Counted from the first letter of the stretch, positions 25,966-35,494 are shown. The stretch: 64,000 bases of DNA from Pedobacter nutrimenti (GCF_003208655.1 NZ_QKLU01000001.1:186001-250000), one strand, 5' to 3'. Numbers and translations are program-made. The notes: generated from the letters alone by a model not told the origin.

Positions 25966-26790
25966 TTAGCAGAGTGGGGGCACGGACTTTAAGGCGGTAA
26001 TTTCTCCTTCAAGTCTTTGAAGGGCCTCTGTAAAATTCTTCAAGGTTTTTTCCAGTTCACCAATAACAGGACCGAGTTTAGCGGTGTATTTACCAGTCCC
26101 TTCCCAAATTTCAAGAACATCTCCGAATGGAACAGTAAAGACCTGCTTGTCGGTTTGACTGGTGCAGGATAAGGTCGACTGGAAATGATTGATGCTGGTT
26201 AACAGGCAGGTTTTAATCTCTTTCCTTGTGATTAGAATGTAAACCTGGTTGATGTGGACCTTAGCATAGGTATTGATGTGTTTTGCGAGCAGAATGTCGT
26301 TTTTGTGCACGTTTAAGTCAGGAAGTTCTTCCGCAGCTTTAAATGCCCTGTAAATGGTCCCATCTTCGATGGCTGCAGGAAAGTCAACAGACTCCAGTGT
26401 ATTCAGAAATTTTTGACTGCTGTGTTTATGGATGTAGTACTGCTGGTGGCTTAAGGGAACAAGTAATATTTTTGATCTTCCCTGCTGGTCATAAACGTTT
26501 ACAGGGTTTGCCAGTAGCTGAGGTATTGTTTTGGTTCCGGTTGGCTTTTCCTTAAATGGGATAAGATCTGTTTGTGATCCGTGCAGGAGCCATTCATAAC
26601 TGCAACTGAAATAGCGGGCAAGACTATGTAGTGTATTGAAGGAAGGGTATTGGTTCCCCAGTTCAATTTGCGAGTAATTACTTCTGGAAAGATGTAGGAT
26701 ATCAGCGACTTGTAACTGTGACAAGTCCTGAGCGAGCCTGAGGTTTCTAATCCGCTCACCTATGTCTTTCTTTGATAGTATTTCTTGCAT
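25966..26790 (-). CDS. XRE-family repressor with C-terminal S24/phage-repressor-like region
   Basis: 274 residues. The HTH_3 domain at ~10-65 is 'IGERIRNLRLAQDLSQLQVADILHLSRSNYSQIELGNQYPSFNTLHSLARYFSCSYEWLL'. The middle and C-terminal part ('SVDFPAAIEDGTIYRAFKAAEELPDLNVHKNDILLAKHI...HINQVYILITRKEIKTCLLTSI') has the spacing of peptidase S24-like repressors, but I do not see a confident Ser-Lys dyad, so self-cleavage is doubtful. The last ~45 residues form a probable coiled coil. Chromosomal homologues occur widely in Bacteroidetes; no phage genes are around. It is divergent from the PAS-HisKA-REC gene. Confidence 0.8.
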   Translation of the reverse strand: MQEILSKKDIGERIRNLRLAQDLSQLQVADILHLSRSNYSQIELGNQYPSFNTLHSLARYFSCSYEWLLHGSQTDLIPFKEKPTGTKTIPQLLANPVNVYDQQGRSKILLVPLSHQQYYIHKHSSQKFLNTLESVDFPAAIEDGTIYRAFKAAEELPDLNVHKNDILLAKHINTYAKVHINQVYILITRKEIKTCLLTSINHFQSTLSCTSQTDKQVFTVPFGDVLEIWEGTGKYTAKLGPVIGELEKTLKNFTEALQRLEGEITALKSVPPLC

Positions 26791-26970
26791 AAGTAATAAT
26801 AATTTCGTTGATTTGTGTTGCGACTAACAAATCAACCATCAGTTGTGACATGGCAATTATTGCTCCAAAAAACGATCTGGAATTTAGCAATCCAAAACTT
26901 CGAAGGTTGTAAATAATTAGGTATTATCCGCGGTAAGGTTAATACAAGTAGCAAAGTATTGCAAGAATAA

Positions 26971-27966
26971 GTGTCAAACCATCAAAAAACAATAATTGAT
27001 TCCGTCATGTCAACCGGTAGCAGCTGTGAAAGTCTTGATAATTCATTCTTTTTAATAGATAGAAAGTATCAATTAACTTCTTTTAAGGCGGAGTCACTTA
27101 ATTTTCTGGGGAGCTTTCTTGAAAAAAATCCCTCAATTGGGGAACAGATTGTAGAAATGGTTACACAGGAGTACCGGGATCCACTGCTTGGATTGCTGAC
27201 AAAATGCTTTTCTGGTGATTGCTTCAGTATAGAACAAAGATTACCTGTTGCCAATGCGAACGACCATATGCTGTTGATCACTTTTACACCGATCAGGGAA
27301 GCGGGCAGGGTCAAATATGTGGCCTGTACCGTTTTTAATGACAGCATAAATGCCCGGCAGTTTAAACTCCTGAATGAATATTCCCATTTGACTTCCCACC
27401 AGCTCAGAGCGCCAATTACCAACATCCTGAGTTTATCGAACATTACCAACCATTCTTCTTTTGAGTCTTATGATGTTTTAAAGGTTAATGAACTGATGGG
27501 GGAGATCAACAAACAGGCAGAAAAACTGGATGGAATTATCAGGATGCTCAATTCTTTGCTACATGAGGACGAGAATATGAGCTTTAAGCCAGGAATGGTC
27601 GGGGAAAAAAGCAAACACATCGTGTTGGTTGATGATGATGTGATCACCAATAAGATTCATCAGATGCTGATCAGTAAACTGCAAATGGATAAAAGGGTAG
27701 TCTTGTTTGAAAAACCTGAATATGCATTGAATTATATTATTGAACATGCTCCTGACCTTATTCTTTTAGACCTGCACATGCCTGAAATTGATGGCTGGAA
27801 ATTTTTGCAGCGTTTGGAGGAATACCACATTCATGCGGATGTAATTATCGTTTCTTCTTCTATTGATCCTGCAGAACGCAGTCGTGCACAAAAATTTATG
27901 TGTGTAAAAGATTTTGTGACCAAGCCTCTTACCTATGAAAAGGTGAAGCTTATTTTTGACAACTAA
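26971..27966 (+). CDS. PAS - HisKA - receiver protein without an ATPase domain
   Basis: 331 residues from a GTG at 26971; an ATG at 27007 is the alternative start. A PAS-like domain is at ~22-125, then a DHp/HisKA helix pair with the H-box His143 in 'YSHLTSHQLRAPITNILSLSNI', then directly a receiver domain at ~215-331 with acidic 'VDDD', phospho-acceptor Asp267 in 'ILLDLHMPEIDGW' and Lys318 in 'VTKPL'. The HATPase_c domain that should follow HisKA is absent: only ~40 residues separate the H-box helices from the receiver. The protein cannot phosphorylate itself as it stands. It may act as a phosphotransfer/receiver module with other kinases, or be an internal deletion. Stand-alone gene. Confidence 0.85.
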   Translation: MSNHQKTIIDSVMSTGSSCESLDNSFFLIDRKYQLTSFKAESLNFLGSFLEKNPSIGEQIVEMVTQEYRDPLLGLLTKCFSGDCFSIEQRLPVANANDHMLLITFTPIREAGRVKYVACTVFNDSINARQFKLLNEYSHLTSHQLRAPITNILSLSNITNHSSFESYDVLKVNELMGEINKQAEKLDGIIRMLNSLLHEDENMSFKPGMVGEKSKHIVLVDDDVITNKIHQMLISKLQMDKRVVLFEKPEYALNYIIEHAPDLILLDLHMPEIDGWKFLQRLEEYHIHADVIIVSSSIDPAERSRAQKFMCVKDFVTKPLTYEKVKLIFDN

Positions 27967-28137
27967 AATACCTGGCTTCCTTCGGAATTGATATTGGTTT
28001 TTCTTTGTTTTTCTGTCTTGCACCGCTATTGTAACGAGAAAGTTAAAAACTGTTAAATTACAGCAGATTGCAAGCTTTAGTTTTAAATTCGCAATAGAGA
28101 AATCAAGGATTCCTTATTTCTTAAATTAATAATTGTT

Positions 28138-28167
28138 AGCCGGTTTAAGGAATTAAACCGGCTTTTT
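28138..28167. terminator. Bidirectional terminator
   Basis: Stem AGCCGGTTTA / TAAACCGGCT with a ~6-nt loop and a T5 run on the plus strand. It lies between the receiver protein gene and the 3' end of the minus-strand prenyl synthase and can serve both. Confidence 0.88.
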
Positions 28168-28182
28168 ATTGGGTTTGTCTTT

Positions 28183-29157
28183 TTAGTATTCGCGGGCCAT
28201 CAGGGTATGGGTCAGGTCCAGTAAATTGACCTTAGCTTCATCGGTTACCTCTATCTGACCAAACAGGGCCAGTGCACGGTCCAGATATTGTTCCATTGTT
28301 TCTCTGGCAATTGAAGGGATGTCCAGGTCGTTATAAATGCGCTTAACTTCTGCAACTTTCTCTTCTGAATCAAAATGTTCGGATTTGATCCAGTGATGTA
28401 GTTTTTCCAGGTGACTGTTTTCTGCGAGCTCTAAAGCCTTTAACAACAGGAAAGTCTTTTTATTGGCAATAATGTCTCCACCAACTTGTTTTCCGAATTT
28501 TTCAGGATCACCATATACATCCAGTATGTCGTCCTGTAGCTGGAAGGCGATTCCAAGGTTTTCACCAAAATCATAAATAAGCCTGGCTTCTTTTTCGGTT
28601 GCACCACCAACAATAGCACCGATTTTCATGGCACCACCCACCAAGACGGCGGTTTTAAGACGGATCATGTCTATGTATTCGGAGATACTGACATCGTTGC
28701 GGGTTTCAAATTCCATATCGAGTTGCTGGCCTTCGCAAACGCCCTGTGCAGTTGCATTAAAGGTATCCAGAACTTGTTTTAATACGGCTGCTTTTACTTT
28801 GGTCAGTTCTTTATTGGATTCGACCATCATGACATCACCGCTAAGAATGGCATTATTGGTTCCCCATTTTTCATGGACGGTTTGTTTTCCACGTCTTAAA
28901 GGGGCATTGTCCATAATGTCATCATGGATTAAAGTGAAATTATGAAAGGTTTCAATGGCCATTGCAGCAGGAAGGGCTTCTTCCAGATCGCCTCCAAATA
29001 ACTCTGCCGCAAGCAGGACCAATGCAGGCCGAAGCCGCTTTCCGCCAAGGTTCATGATATAGGTAATGGGCTCGTACAAGCGCTTTGGATGATCTGGGTA
29101 CTTAAGTTCTGAAATCGCTTTTTCTATAAATTCCTGTAATTCAAATGTGGTATGCAT
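28183..29157 (-). CDS. Polyprenyl (farnesyl/geranylgeranyl) diphosphate synthase
   Basis: 324 residues. The first Asp-rich motif is at ~79-83 in 'LIHDDIMDNAPLRRGKQTVHEKW' and the second at ~209-213 in 'FQLQDDILDVYGD'. 'GGKRLRPALVLLAAELFGG' is also typical. It condenses IPP with allylic diphosphates in the cytoplasm. Chain length cannot be read with certainty; the residues before the first motif (Phe-Thr-Leu-Ile-His) are small enough for a medium-length product. It follows rnr by 41 nt on the same strand, so they probably share a transcript. Confidence 0.93.
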   Translation of the reverse strand: MHTTFELQEFIEKAISELKYPDHPKRLYEPITYIMNLGGKRLRPALVLLAAELFGGDLEEALPAAMAIETFHNFTLIHDDIMDNAPLRRGKQTVHEKWGTNNAILSGDVMMVESNKELTKVKAAVLKQVLDTFNATAQGVCEGQQLDMEFETRNDVSISEYIDMIRLKTAVLVGGAMKIGAIVGGATEKEARLIYDFGENLGIAFQLQDDILDVYGDPEKFGKQVGGDIIANKKTFLLLKALELAENSHLEKLHHWIKSEHFDSEEKVAEVKRIYNDLDIPSIARETMEQYLDRALALFGQIEVTDEAKVNLLDLTHTLMAREY

Positions 29158-29198
29158 TATATGGTATAACCTGTTCTATGTGTTTTATATTATGAATG

Positions 29199-31331
29199 TT
29201 AAGCGCTTTGGATCAGGGAGAAATCGATCTGACGTTTGGAAAGGTCTACTTTTTTAACCCTTACCTGTACTTCATCCCCAAGCTGGTATTTTTTCTTTTT
29301 TCGCTGGCCAATGATGCAGTAATTTTTTTCGTCAAGAACATAAAAATCATCAGTAATGTCCCTCAGGCGGATCATTCCTTCACATTTATTTTCAATAAGT
29401 TCTACGTACATGCCCCATTCGGTAACACCTGAAATAATTCCGCTAAAGATACTGCCCACATTTTCTTCCAGGTATTCGACCTGTTTGTATTTTATAGAGG
29501 CACGTTCTGCATCTGCCGCCCGTTTTTCCATCGCTGAGGAATGCGAGGAGGCGATTTCATATTGTTCTTCATTGGCCGACTTTTCACCGTTTAGATAAGC
29601 GGCCAGCAGGCGGTGCACCATAACATCAGGATACCTTCTGATTGGAGAGGTAAAATGGGTGTAATGATCAAAGGCCAGGCCATAATGACTGGTCTTTTTT
29701 GTGGTATAAATGGCTTTAGCCATGGAGCGTATGGCCAATTGTGTCAGCACATTCTGTTCCTTTTTTCCTTCTACATCTTCCATCAGGAAATTAAGGGATT
29801 TTGCGATCTCCTTATCTGATTTCATATTGATTTTATAACCAAAACGGGAAGCAAACAAGGCAAAGTTATTTAATGTTTCCAGGTTAGGGGAGTCATGGGA
29901 GCGGTAAACAAAAGTATATTTTTGTTTGCCTTTGCCTTTTTTAGCAACAAACTCTGCCACTTTTTTATTGGCCAACAGCATAAAATCTTCAATAAGTTTA
30001 TGTGCATCTTTTCGTTCCTTTACATAAACACCAATGGGTTTTCCTTTGTCGTCCAGTTTGAATTTAACTTCTGTACTTTCAAAACTGATGGCGCCGGCCT
30101 TAAATTTCTTTTCCCTTAAAATGTACGCCAGTTCATTTAACTTGAGGATCTCTTCCCTAAAGTCACCGGATTTTGTTTCGATCACCTGCTGGGCTTCTTC
30201 ATAGCTGAAGCGGCGGTCAGAATGGATCACTGTCCTTCCAAACCACTGATCATGGATAATCGCTTTGTCGTCCATTTCAAAAACAGCAGCAAAGCAGAGT
30301 TTATCTTCTTTAGGACGCAGGGAACATACACCGTTACTCAGTCTTTCGGGCAGCATTGGGATCACTCTGTCCACAAGGTAAACGGAAGTGGCCCTTGAAT
30401 AGGCTTCTTTGTCCAGGGCGCTGTTGGGAAGGACATAATGGGAAACATCTGCAATGTGTACACCTACTTCATAGTTTCCATTTTCCAGTTTTTTAAAGGA
30501 AATTGCATCATCAAAATCTTTGGCGTCTGCGGGGTCAATGGTAAAAGTAGTGGTGGTCCTGAAATCACGCCTTCCTTTGATTTCTTCCGGGCTGATTTCC
30601 TCAGGAATTGCATTGGCTTCTTTTTCTACTTCTGGCGGAAAAGTTAAAGGAAATCCGTACTGGGCAAGAATGGCATTCATTTCTGTATCGTTCTCTCCCT
30701 GCTCTCCCAGAATATTGATCACCCGGCCAATCGGATTTTTTGCTTCTTCGGGCCAGTCGGTAATGCTTACCTGTACTTTTTGCCCGTTCTTTGCTCCCTT
30801 TAGATCTGTCAGTGGAACGAAGATGTCATGGAGCATTTTTCTATCGTCTACATAAACGAAAGCAAAACGTTCTGATATTTTAATTACCCCTATAAAATCT
30901 GTTTTGGCGCGCTCGATAATTTCAACAACTTCGCCTTCATTTTTACGGCCGCTTTTCTTGGCATATATATAGACCTTGACCTTATCACCGTTAAGTGCAT
31001 TGTGGAGTTTTCTGGCCGAGATGTAAATGTCTTTTTCAAATTCATCATCTGGAATGACATAACCCGATCCGTCTGCAGTAATGTCTACTTTGCCTATGAC
31101 AAAGGTTTTCAGGTCTTTTAACCGGAATTTTCCCTTTTGGGGTTCTATAAAAACGCCTTTATGTGTTTGATCCTTGAGCACTTCCAGTATGGTTTCCCGG
31201 GAGGCTGCATCGGTTATATTCAATTTTGATGATACTTGTTTGTAATTAAGTGCCTCATTGCTTTTGTTCAGGACATCGCTGATCAGCTGTGTCAGAACTT
31301 TTGTTAGGTGAGATGATTTATTTTTAGCCAT
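29199..31331 (-). CDS. rnr: Ribonuclease R
   Basis: 710 residues. An N-terminal winged-helix-like region (~1-65) is followed by two cold-shock/OB domains, the RNB catalytic domain starting 'RRDFRTTTTFTIDPADAKDFDDAISF' (metal-binding Asp cluster), 'HIADVSHYV', 'RATSVYLVDRVIPMLPERLSNGVCSLRPKEDKL', and 'HYTHFTSPIRRYPDVMVHRLL', and a C-terminal S1 domain ('GSIFSGIISGVTEWGMYVEL'). It degrades structured RNA 3' to 5' in the cytoplasm. It lacks the long Lys-rich tail of E. coli RNase R. First gene of a probable rnr - prenyl synthase unit, divergent from the mechanosensitive channel. Confidence 0.96.
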   Translation of the reverse strand: MAKNKSSHLTKVLTQLISDVLNKSNEALNYKQVSSKLNITDAASRETILEVLKDQTHKGVFIEPQKGKFRLKDLKTFVIGKVDITADGSGYVIPDDEFEKDIYISARKLHNALNGDKVKVYIYAKKSGRKNEGEVVEIIERAKTDFIGVIKISERFAFVYVDDRKMLHDIFVPLTDLKGAKNGQKVQVSITDWPEEAKNPIGRVINILGEQGENDTEMNAILAQYGFPLTFPPEVEKEANAIPEEISPEEIKGRRDFRTTTTFTIDPADAKDFDDAISFKKLENGNYEVGVHIADVSHYVLPNSALDKEAYSRATSVYLVDRVIPMLPERLSNGVCSLRPKEDKLCFAAVFEMDDKAIIHDQWFGRTVIHSDRRFSYEEAQQVIETKSGDFREEILKLNELAYILREKKFKAGAISFESTEVKFKLDDKGKPIGVYVKERKDAHKLIEDFMLLANKKVAEFVAKKGKGKQKYTFVYRSHDSPNLETLNNFALFASRFGYKINMKSDKEIAKSLNFLMEDVEGKKEQNVLTQLAIRSMAKAIYTTKKTSHYGLAFDHYTHFTSPIRRYPDVMVHRLLAAYLNGEKSANEEQYEIASSHSSAMEKRAADAERASIKYKQVEYLEENVGSIFSGIISGVTEWGMYVELIENKCEGMIRLRDITDDFYVLDEKNYCIIGQRKKKKYQLGDEVQVRVKKVDLSKRQIDFSLIQSA

Positions 31332-31419
31332 AATAATTTATGAATCACCCGAAGGTAACACTTTGGAACGACAAAGCGCCTTTTTAGGGGGCGAAAACTA
31401 TAAAATGGAAGGCTTTTTG

Positions 31420-31427
31420 TACATTTG
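31420..31427 (+). promoter_or_regulatory. -7 box (TACATTTG) upstream of the MscS gene
   Basis: Exact match to TAnnTTTG, 44 nt before the ATG at 31472. No TTTG/TTG is present at the -33 distance, so only the -7 half is supported. Confidence 0.4.
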
Positions 31428-31471
31428 TGGAGTAGACAATCTTAAAATTTAAGGGCCAGGCCAGCACGATA

Positions 31472-32353
31472 ATGATCGAAGAAAAACAACGGAAAACAAG
31501 AAAAGAAATACTGATGATTGTTCTTAAAGCAATTGTATACTTTTTCCTGGTTTATTATGCAATCGAAGAGCCTCCTCTTTATGTCCATTATCCATTTATT
31601 GCGCGGCTGGCAGAGGCACTTTTTGTTTTTCTGGGACCAAGTTTAACGGTTTCAGCAGCGCGGCTTATGATTATATTCTGGTATATAAAAAAGCATAAAC
31701 TCAAGAGCAACATCAAGGATAACTTTATTCTGGGGATCAACAGGATTGTATCTATATTAAATACAGTCTTTTTCGTTTTAGCCTTTATGATTTTTTTAGG
31801 CATAGACCCGATTAAATTCCTGACCAGTATTACCATTGTTGCTGCTGCCATTGCGTTAACCTTTAAAGATTACATTACCAATATGATCAACGGCCTGATC
31901 ATTATGTTTTCTGACCGGCTTTCCCTTGGAGATCACATTAAAGTTCATGATATAGAAGGGAAAATCATTGACATTACCCTGATCAATATGATTTTGCAGA
32001 ACGAAGACAATGATATGGTAATCATTCCAAATTCAGTCGCTTTTAGTTCTGTTATTGTAAACCAATCAAAGCAGAACATTAAAAAACTTAGTGTGGAATT
32101 TCAGATGTCCCTTCATTTTGGATATACGCCCGATTATCTGGAAAATCATTTGAGGAATGTCGTGAAGCCTTTTGCAACTTATATCGCTTTAGACGGTCTG
32201 ACAGTTAAAACCATTGCCATCAATAAAGACGAAGCCCGGTTTAAAATTCAGGTCTTACTGAATGTCTATGACAAACCGAAAGAAAGGGAGATCAGAAGGG
32301 CCCTGAATACGGCCATTATGAAGCTGGCCGTGAAAGGGGAAAAGGGGTCATAA
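31472..32353 (+). CDS. MscS-family mechanosensitive ion channel
   Basis: 293 residues. Three membrane segments (about 15-35, 45-75 and 90-110) precede the pore-lining helix 'LTSITIVAAAIALTFKDYITNMINGLIIMFSDRLSLGDHIKV', which has the small-residue pattern of TM3 in MscS. The beta domain 'IEGKIIDITLINMILQNEDNDMVIIPNSVAFSSVIVNQS' follows and then a C-terminal cytoplasmic domain. It opens on osmotic downshock in the inner membrane. Its 3' end overlaps the convergent ABC gene by 6 nt. Confidence 0.92.
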   Translation: MIEEKQRKTRKEILMIVLKAIVYFFLVYYAIEEPPLYVHYPFIARLAEALFVFLGPSLTVSAARLMIIFWYIKKHKLKSNIKDNFILGINRIVSILNTVFFVLAFMIFLGIDPIKFLTSITIVAAAIALTFKDYITNMINGLIIMFSDRLSLGDHIKVHDIEGKIIDITLINMILQNEDNDMVIIPNSVAFSSVIVNQSKQNIKKLSVEFQMSLHFGYTPDYLENHLRNVVKPFATYIALDGLTVKTIAINKDEARFKIQVLLNVYDKPKEREIRRALNTAIMKLAVKGEKGS

Positions 32354-34054
32354 TCCAGGTATAGCTGCAATCAGTTTTTTGGTGTAATCGGCTTTGGGAT
32401 GAGTATAGATATCTTCCGGAAAACCCTGTTCTTCAATTTTTCCTTTATTCATAATCAGTATGCGGTCTGAAAGGTGCTTGACCACAGCCAGATCATGTGA
32501 AATGAAAATGTAGGTTAGCCCCAGTTCCAACTGTAACTGTTTTAAAAGGTTCAGCACCTGGGCCTGTACAGAAACATCTAGCGCTGATACCGATTCATCA
32601 CAGACGATGAATTTAGGCTGAAGGGCCAGGGCTCTGGCGATGACAATACGCTGGCGTTGCCCGCCGGAGAACTCATGGGGATAACGCTCGTAATGTGCTG
32701 GTTGAAGGCCGACTTTTTCAAGCAGTTTAAGGGTTTCTTTTTTCCGGTCTTGGTCATTGCCATACAATTGATGGACCTGCATGGGTTCCTGTATGGCCCT
32801 TCCGACTGTCATACGCGGATTAAGCGCGGAATAGGGATCCTGGAAAATGATCTGAATGTCCTTTCTGAGCGACCTTAATCTGGATTGATCTAGGGATCGC
32901 AGATCGGTACCGTTATAAATGACCTCGCCGGAGCTGGGCTCAGTCAATCTTAAAATGCTTCTTCCAAGGGTGGTTTTTCCGCATCCGGATTCACCGACCA
33001 ACCCCAGGGTTTCTCCGGGAAAGACCTCAAAGCTAACGCCATTGACCGCTTTTACTGATGCAATATTTTTACCAAACAAACCTTTTTTTATAGTAAACCA
33101 GGTACAAAGGTCCTTTACCTTTAACAGAGGCTCTTTTGAGTACAGGGTGTTTCTTCTTTGTTCAATTTCTGCCTGGGTATAAACATTTTCTTTCAAAAAT
33201 GCCAAAGTTGAGGCCGGCTTGCCCATACTTGAAGTGAAATCGGCAACTGTTGGCAATATTTTTAGTTTTTTATCCAGTACCGGCCTGCTGGCCAACAGAC
33301 CTTTGGTATAGGGGTGCTGTGGGTTTCTGAAGAGTTCTTGTGCCGGGCCTTGTTCAACGATTTTTCCTTTATACATCACGGCAACTTCATCGGCAATTTC
33401 ACTAACCACTGCCAGGTCATGGGAAATGAACATCATGGCCATCTGGCGTTCTTCCTTTAACTTAAACAGCAGTTGTAGAATTGTTTTTTGCACGGTAACA
33501 TCAAGGGCGGTGGTGGGTTCGTCTGCGATGAGCAGCTCCGGATTACAACTAAGGGCCATTGCAATCATGACCCGTTGTTTTTGTCCACCGGAAAGCTGAT
33601 GGGGGTAGCTTTTAAAGATGCGTTCAGGCGTAGGCAATTGCACTTCTTCAAAAAGCTGCAGGCAGTGTGCTTTTGCACTGCGCTGATCTGTTTTCTGATG
33701 CTGTCGTATGGCTTCCACAACCTGTTCTCCACAGCGGATCACGGGGTTCAGAGAGGTCATGGGCTCCTGAAAAATAATAGAAATGCGGTTACCCCGGTAT
33801 TTTCTTATTTCTTCCTGCGAAAGTTGCAAGAGGTTAATGTTGTTGAATTTTATTTCTCCTTCAATTTTGGTATTTGATTCCTGATGAAGGCGCATCACTG
33901 AAAAGGCCGTAACGGATTTCCCAGAACCGGATTCTCCGACAATTCCAAGAACTTTTCCTTTTTCCAGTTTAAAGCTGACTTCACTGACGGTACTGATCCA
34001 GGATTTGCTGTCTTCTTTTTTAAACCGGACCCCGAGATTTTTTACGTTTAACAT
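32348..34054 (-). CDS. Peptide ABC transporter, double ATP-binding protein (DppD-DppF-like fusion)
   Basis: 568 residues with two complete ABC domains. The first has Walker A 'GESGSGKSVTAFS', signature 'LSGGQKQRV' and Walker B 'LLIADEPTTALD'. The second has 'GESGCGKTTLGRS', 'FSGGQRQRI' and 'FIVCDESVSALD'. Each has the oligopeptide-type ending ('HPYTKGLLASRP' and 'ADYTKKLIAAIPG') known from OppD/OppF, so this is the fused GsiA/YejF type. No permease or binding protein gene is nearby, so partners are elsewhere. Cytoplasmic face of the inner membrane. Confidence 0.94.
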   Translation of the reverse strand: MLNVKNLGVRFKKEDSKSWISTVSEVSFKLEKGKVLGIVGESGSGKSVTAFSVMRLHQESNTKIEGEIKFNNINLLQLSQEEIRKYRGNRISIIFQEPMTSLNPVIRCGEQVVEAIRQHQKTDQRSAKAHCLQLFEEVQLPTPERIFKSYPHQLSGGQKQRVMIAMALSCNPELLIADEPTTALDVTVQKTILQLLFKLKEERQMAMMFISHDLAVVSEIADEVAVMYKGKIVEQGPAQELFRNPQHPYTKGLLASRPVLDKKLKILPTVADFTSSMGKPASTLAFLKENVYTQAEIEQRRNTLYSKEPLLKVKDLCTWFTIKKGLFGKNIASVKAVNGVSFEVFPGETLGLVGESGCGKTTLGRSILRLTEPSSGEVIYNGTDLRSLDQSRLRSLRKDIQIIFQDPYSALNPRMTVGRAIQEPMQVHQLYGNDQDRKKETLKLLEKVGLQPAHYERYPHEFSGGQRQRIVIARALALQPKFIVCDESVSALDVSVQAQVLNLLKQLQLELGLTYIFISHDLAVVKHLSDRILIMNKGKIEEQGFPEDIYTHPKADYTKKLIAAIPGL

Positions 34055-34104
34055 CTGATGAGCAAGATAAGGAAATTTATCGTTCGGATTCCGCCGGATT
34101 CTCC

Positions 34105-34112
34105 TATTTTTG
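34105..34112 (+). promoter_or_regulatory. -7 box (TATTTTTG) abutting the 437-aa protein start
   Basis: Exact TAnnTTTG ending 4 bases before the ATG at 34117. A TTCG at 34083-34086, 18 nt upstream, is a one-mismatch -33. If used, the mRNA would be leaderless or nearly so. Confidence 0.45.
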
Positions 34113-34116
34113 CAGC

Positions 34117-35430
34117 ATGGAAAGAGAAATTCTGGATACCAAGCGTAAAGCCTTAAAGATCAATTTAGATCAGAAAATATACGGTACTTTTGCGGAAATT
34201 GGAGCAGGACAGGAAGTTGCACGTAATTTTTTTACAGCCGGTGCGGCCTCAGGAACCGTTGCCAAAACCATGTCTGCTTATGATATGACTTTTAGCGATG
34301 CAATTTATGGTGCTGAGGAGACAGGAAGATATGTGAGCCAGTCAAGGCTGATCAAGATGTTGGACCATGAGTACGGTTTACTCAATGAGCGTTTAAGTGG
34401 TGAAAAATATGATGACAGAACCTTTTTTGCTTTTGCAGATACGGTTACAACTTTAAATTATAATAAATCCAATGATCCTCATGGCTGGATTGGAATCAAA
34501 TTTCAGGCTGAACCTGCAGGGGAGGCGAATGAAATTTTTTTCCATGTCAGGCTGCTTGACACGGATGCTGCCTTACAACAAAATGTGTTGGGTATCATTG
34601 GGGTAAATCTGGTATATGCTGCCTTTTATTTTAAGCATGACCCCAAAACAATGATCGAATCTTTAGCCGATAACCTCACGGTGGGTTCGGTAGAGATTGA
34701 CCTGATTTCTGTAAAAGGTCCTGTATTTAAAGAGGTGAATAATATTTTACTGAACTTGTACCTGATTGTAAAGGATTTTTCGAGTGCAGCGATCTTTGAT
34801 TCGCTGGGTAGACCATGTTTACCAAAAGACCTGCTGTACAAAAAAGACATTATGATTCTGCGGACCAAGTATGCGCAGAAATCCAATCCGAATTTCAGTA
34901 TGCTCAACAAGGCCGTGGAACAGTTTGTCCGGACAGAGAGCGTACAGAAAGATAACCTGAGTGTATTGATAGAGGTTTTATTGTCCAATGTGCTTTCCAC
35001 AGAAGAGAACTGGGCGGAGCAGCTGGACCTGCGTGCGGTGGCTAAACGCGCAGAGGAAATGTGCAACACGGGCAACCTGGTCATTGTTTCTAATTTCGCA
35101 AGGCACAATAAACTGGCCAAATACCTGGACCGCTGCAAACCAAAAAGTGTTGGGATTTCTACCAATATCAATAACCTTAAATTTGTATTTAATTCCAGCA
35201 ATTTTGGCGAAAATTATTCAAGCCAACTGCTGGGTTATGTAAGTGATATGTTCAGCAAAAACGTAAAACTATTTGCTTATCCTTTTTTAGACAAAAAAAC
35301 CAATCAGGTGATTACCAGTGCCAATATGCCGGTTACCCCGGATGCGAAACCGCTCTTTGATTTTTTGATCATTAATGGTTACGTGACAGATATTAAAGAT
35401 TACAGCGAGGGTGATGTAAAAACAGTTTAA
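34117..35430 (+). CDS. Conserved protein of unknown function (437 aa)
   Basis: 437 soluble residues with no signal peptide or membrane helix. Highly conserved-looking N-terminus 'ALKINLDQKIYGTFAEIGAGQEVARNFFTAGAASGTVAKTMSAYDMTFSDAIYG', a central 'NILGIIGVNLVYAAFY'-like region, and a C-terminal 'IVSNFARHNKLAKYLDRCKPKSVGISTNINNLKFVFN'. Homologues in Bacteroidetes have, as I recall, carried conflicting automatic names (TonB receptor, nicotinate-nucleotide adenylyltransferase). None is supported by motifs here: there is no beta-barrel signal and no HxGH motif. Stand-alone gene closed by a strong terminator. I assign no function. Confidence 0.8.
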   Translation: MEREILDTKRKALKINLDQKIYGTFAEIGAGQEVARNFFTAGAASGTVAKTMSAYDMTFSDAIYGAEETGRYVSQSRLIKMLDHEYGLLNERLSGEKYDDRTFFAFADTVTTLNYNKSNDPHGWIGIKFQAEPAGEANEIFFHVRLLDTDAALQQNVLGIIGVNLVYAAFYFKHDPKTMIESLADNLTVGSVEIDLISVKGPVFKEVNNILLNLYLIVKDFSSAAIFDSLGRPCLPKDLLYKKDIMILRTKYAQKSNPNFSMLNKAVEQFVRTESVQKDNLSVLIEVLLSNVLSTEENWAEQLDLRAVAKRAEEMCNTGNLVIVSNFARHNKLAKYLDRCKPKSVGISTNINNLKFVFNSSNFGENYSSQLLGYVSDMFSKNVKLFAYPFLDKKTNQVITSANMPVTPDAKPLFDFLIINGYVTDIKDYSEGDVKTV

Positions 35431-35445
35431 AAGTTCTTATCACAT

Positions 35446-35481
35446 AAAAAAGGCGCAATATCCAGATATTGCGCCTTTTTT
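35446..35481. terminator. Bidirectional terminator
   Basis: An 11-bp perfect stem GGCGCAATATC / GATATTGCGCC with flanking A6 and T7 runs. It sits between the convergent 437-aa protein gene and the TonB receptor gene and works on both strands. Confidence 0.95.
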
Positions 35482-35494
35482 ATGGACTTGATTT

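Noticed and set aside
25966..26790. Prophage remnant marked by the XRE/S24-like repressor
   Set aside because: No integrase, structural or lysis genes around; neighbours are housekeeping genes.
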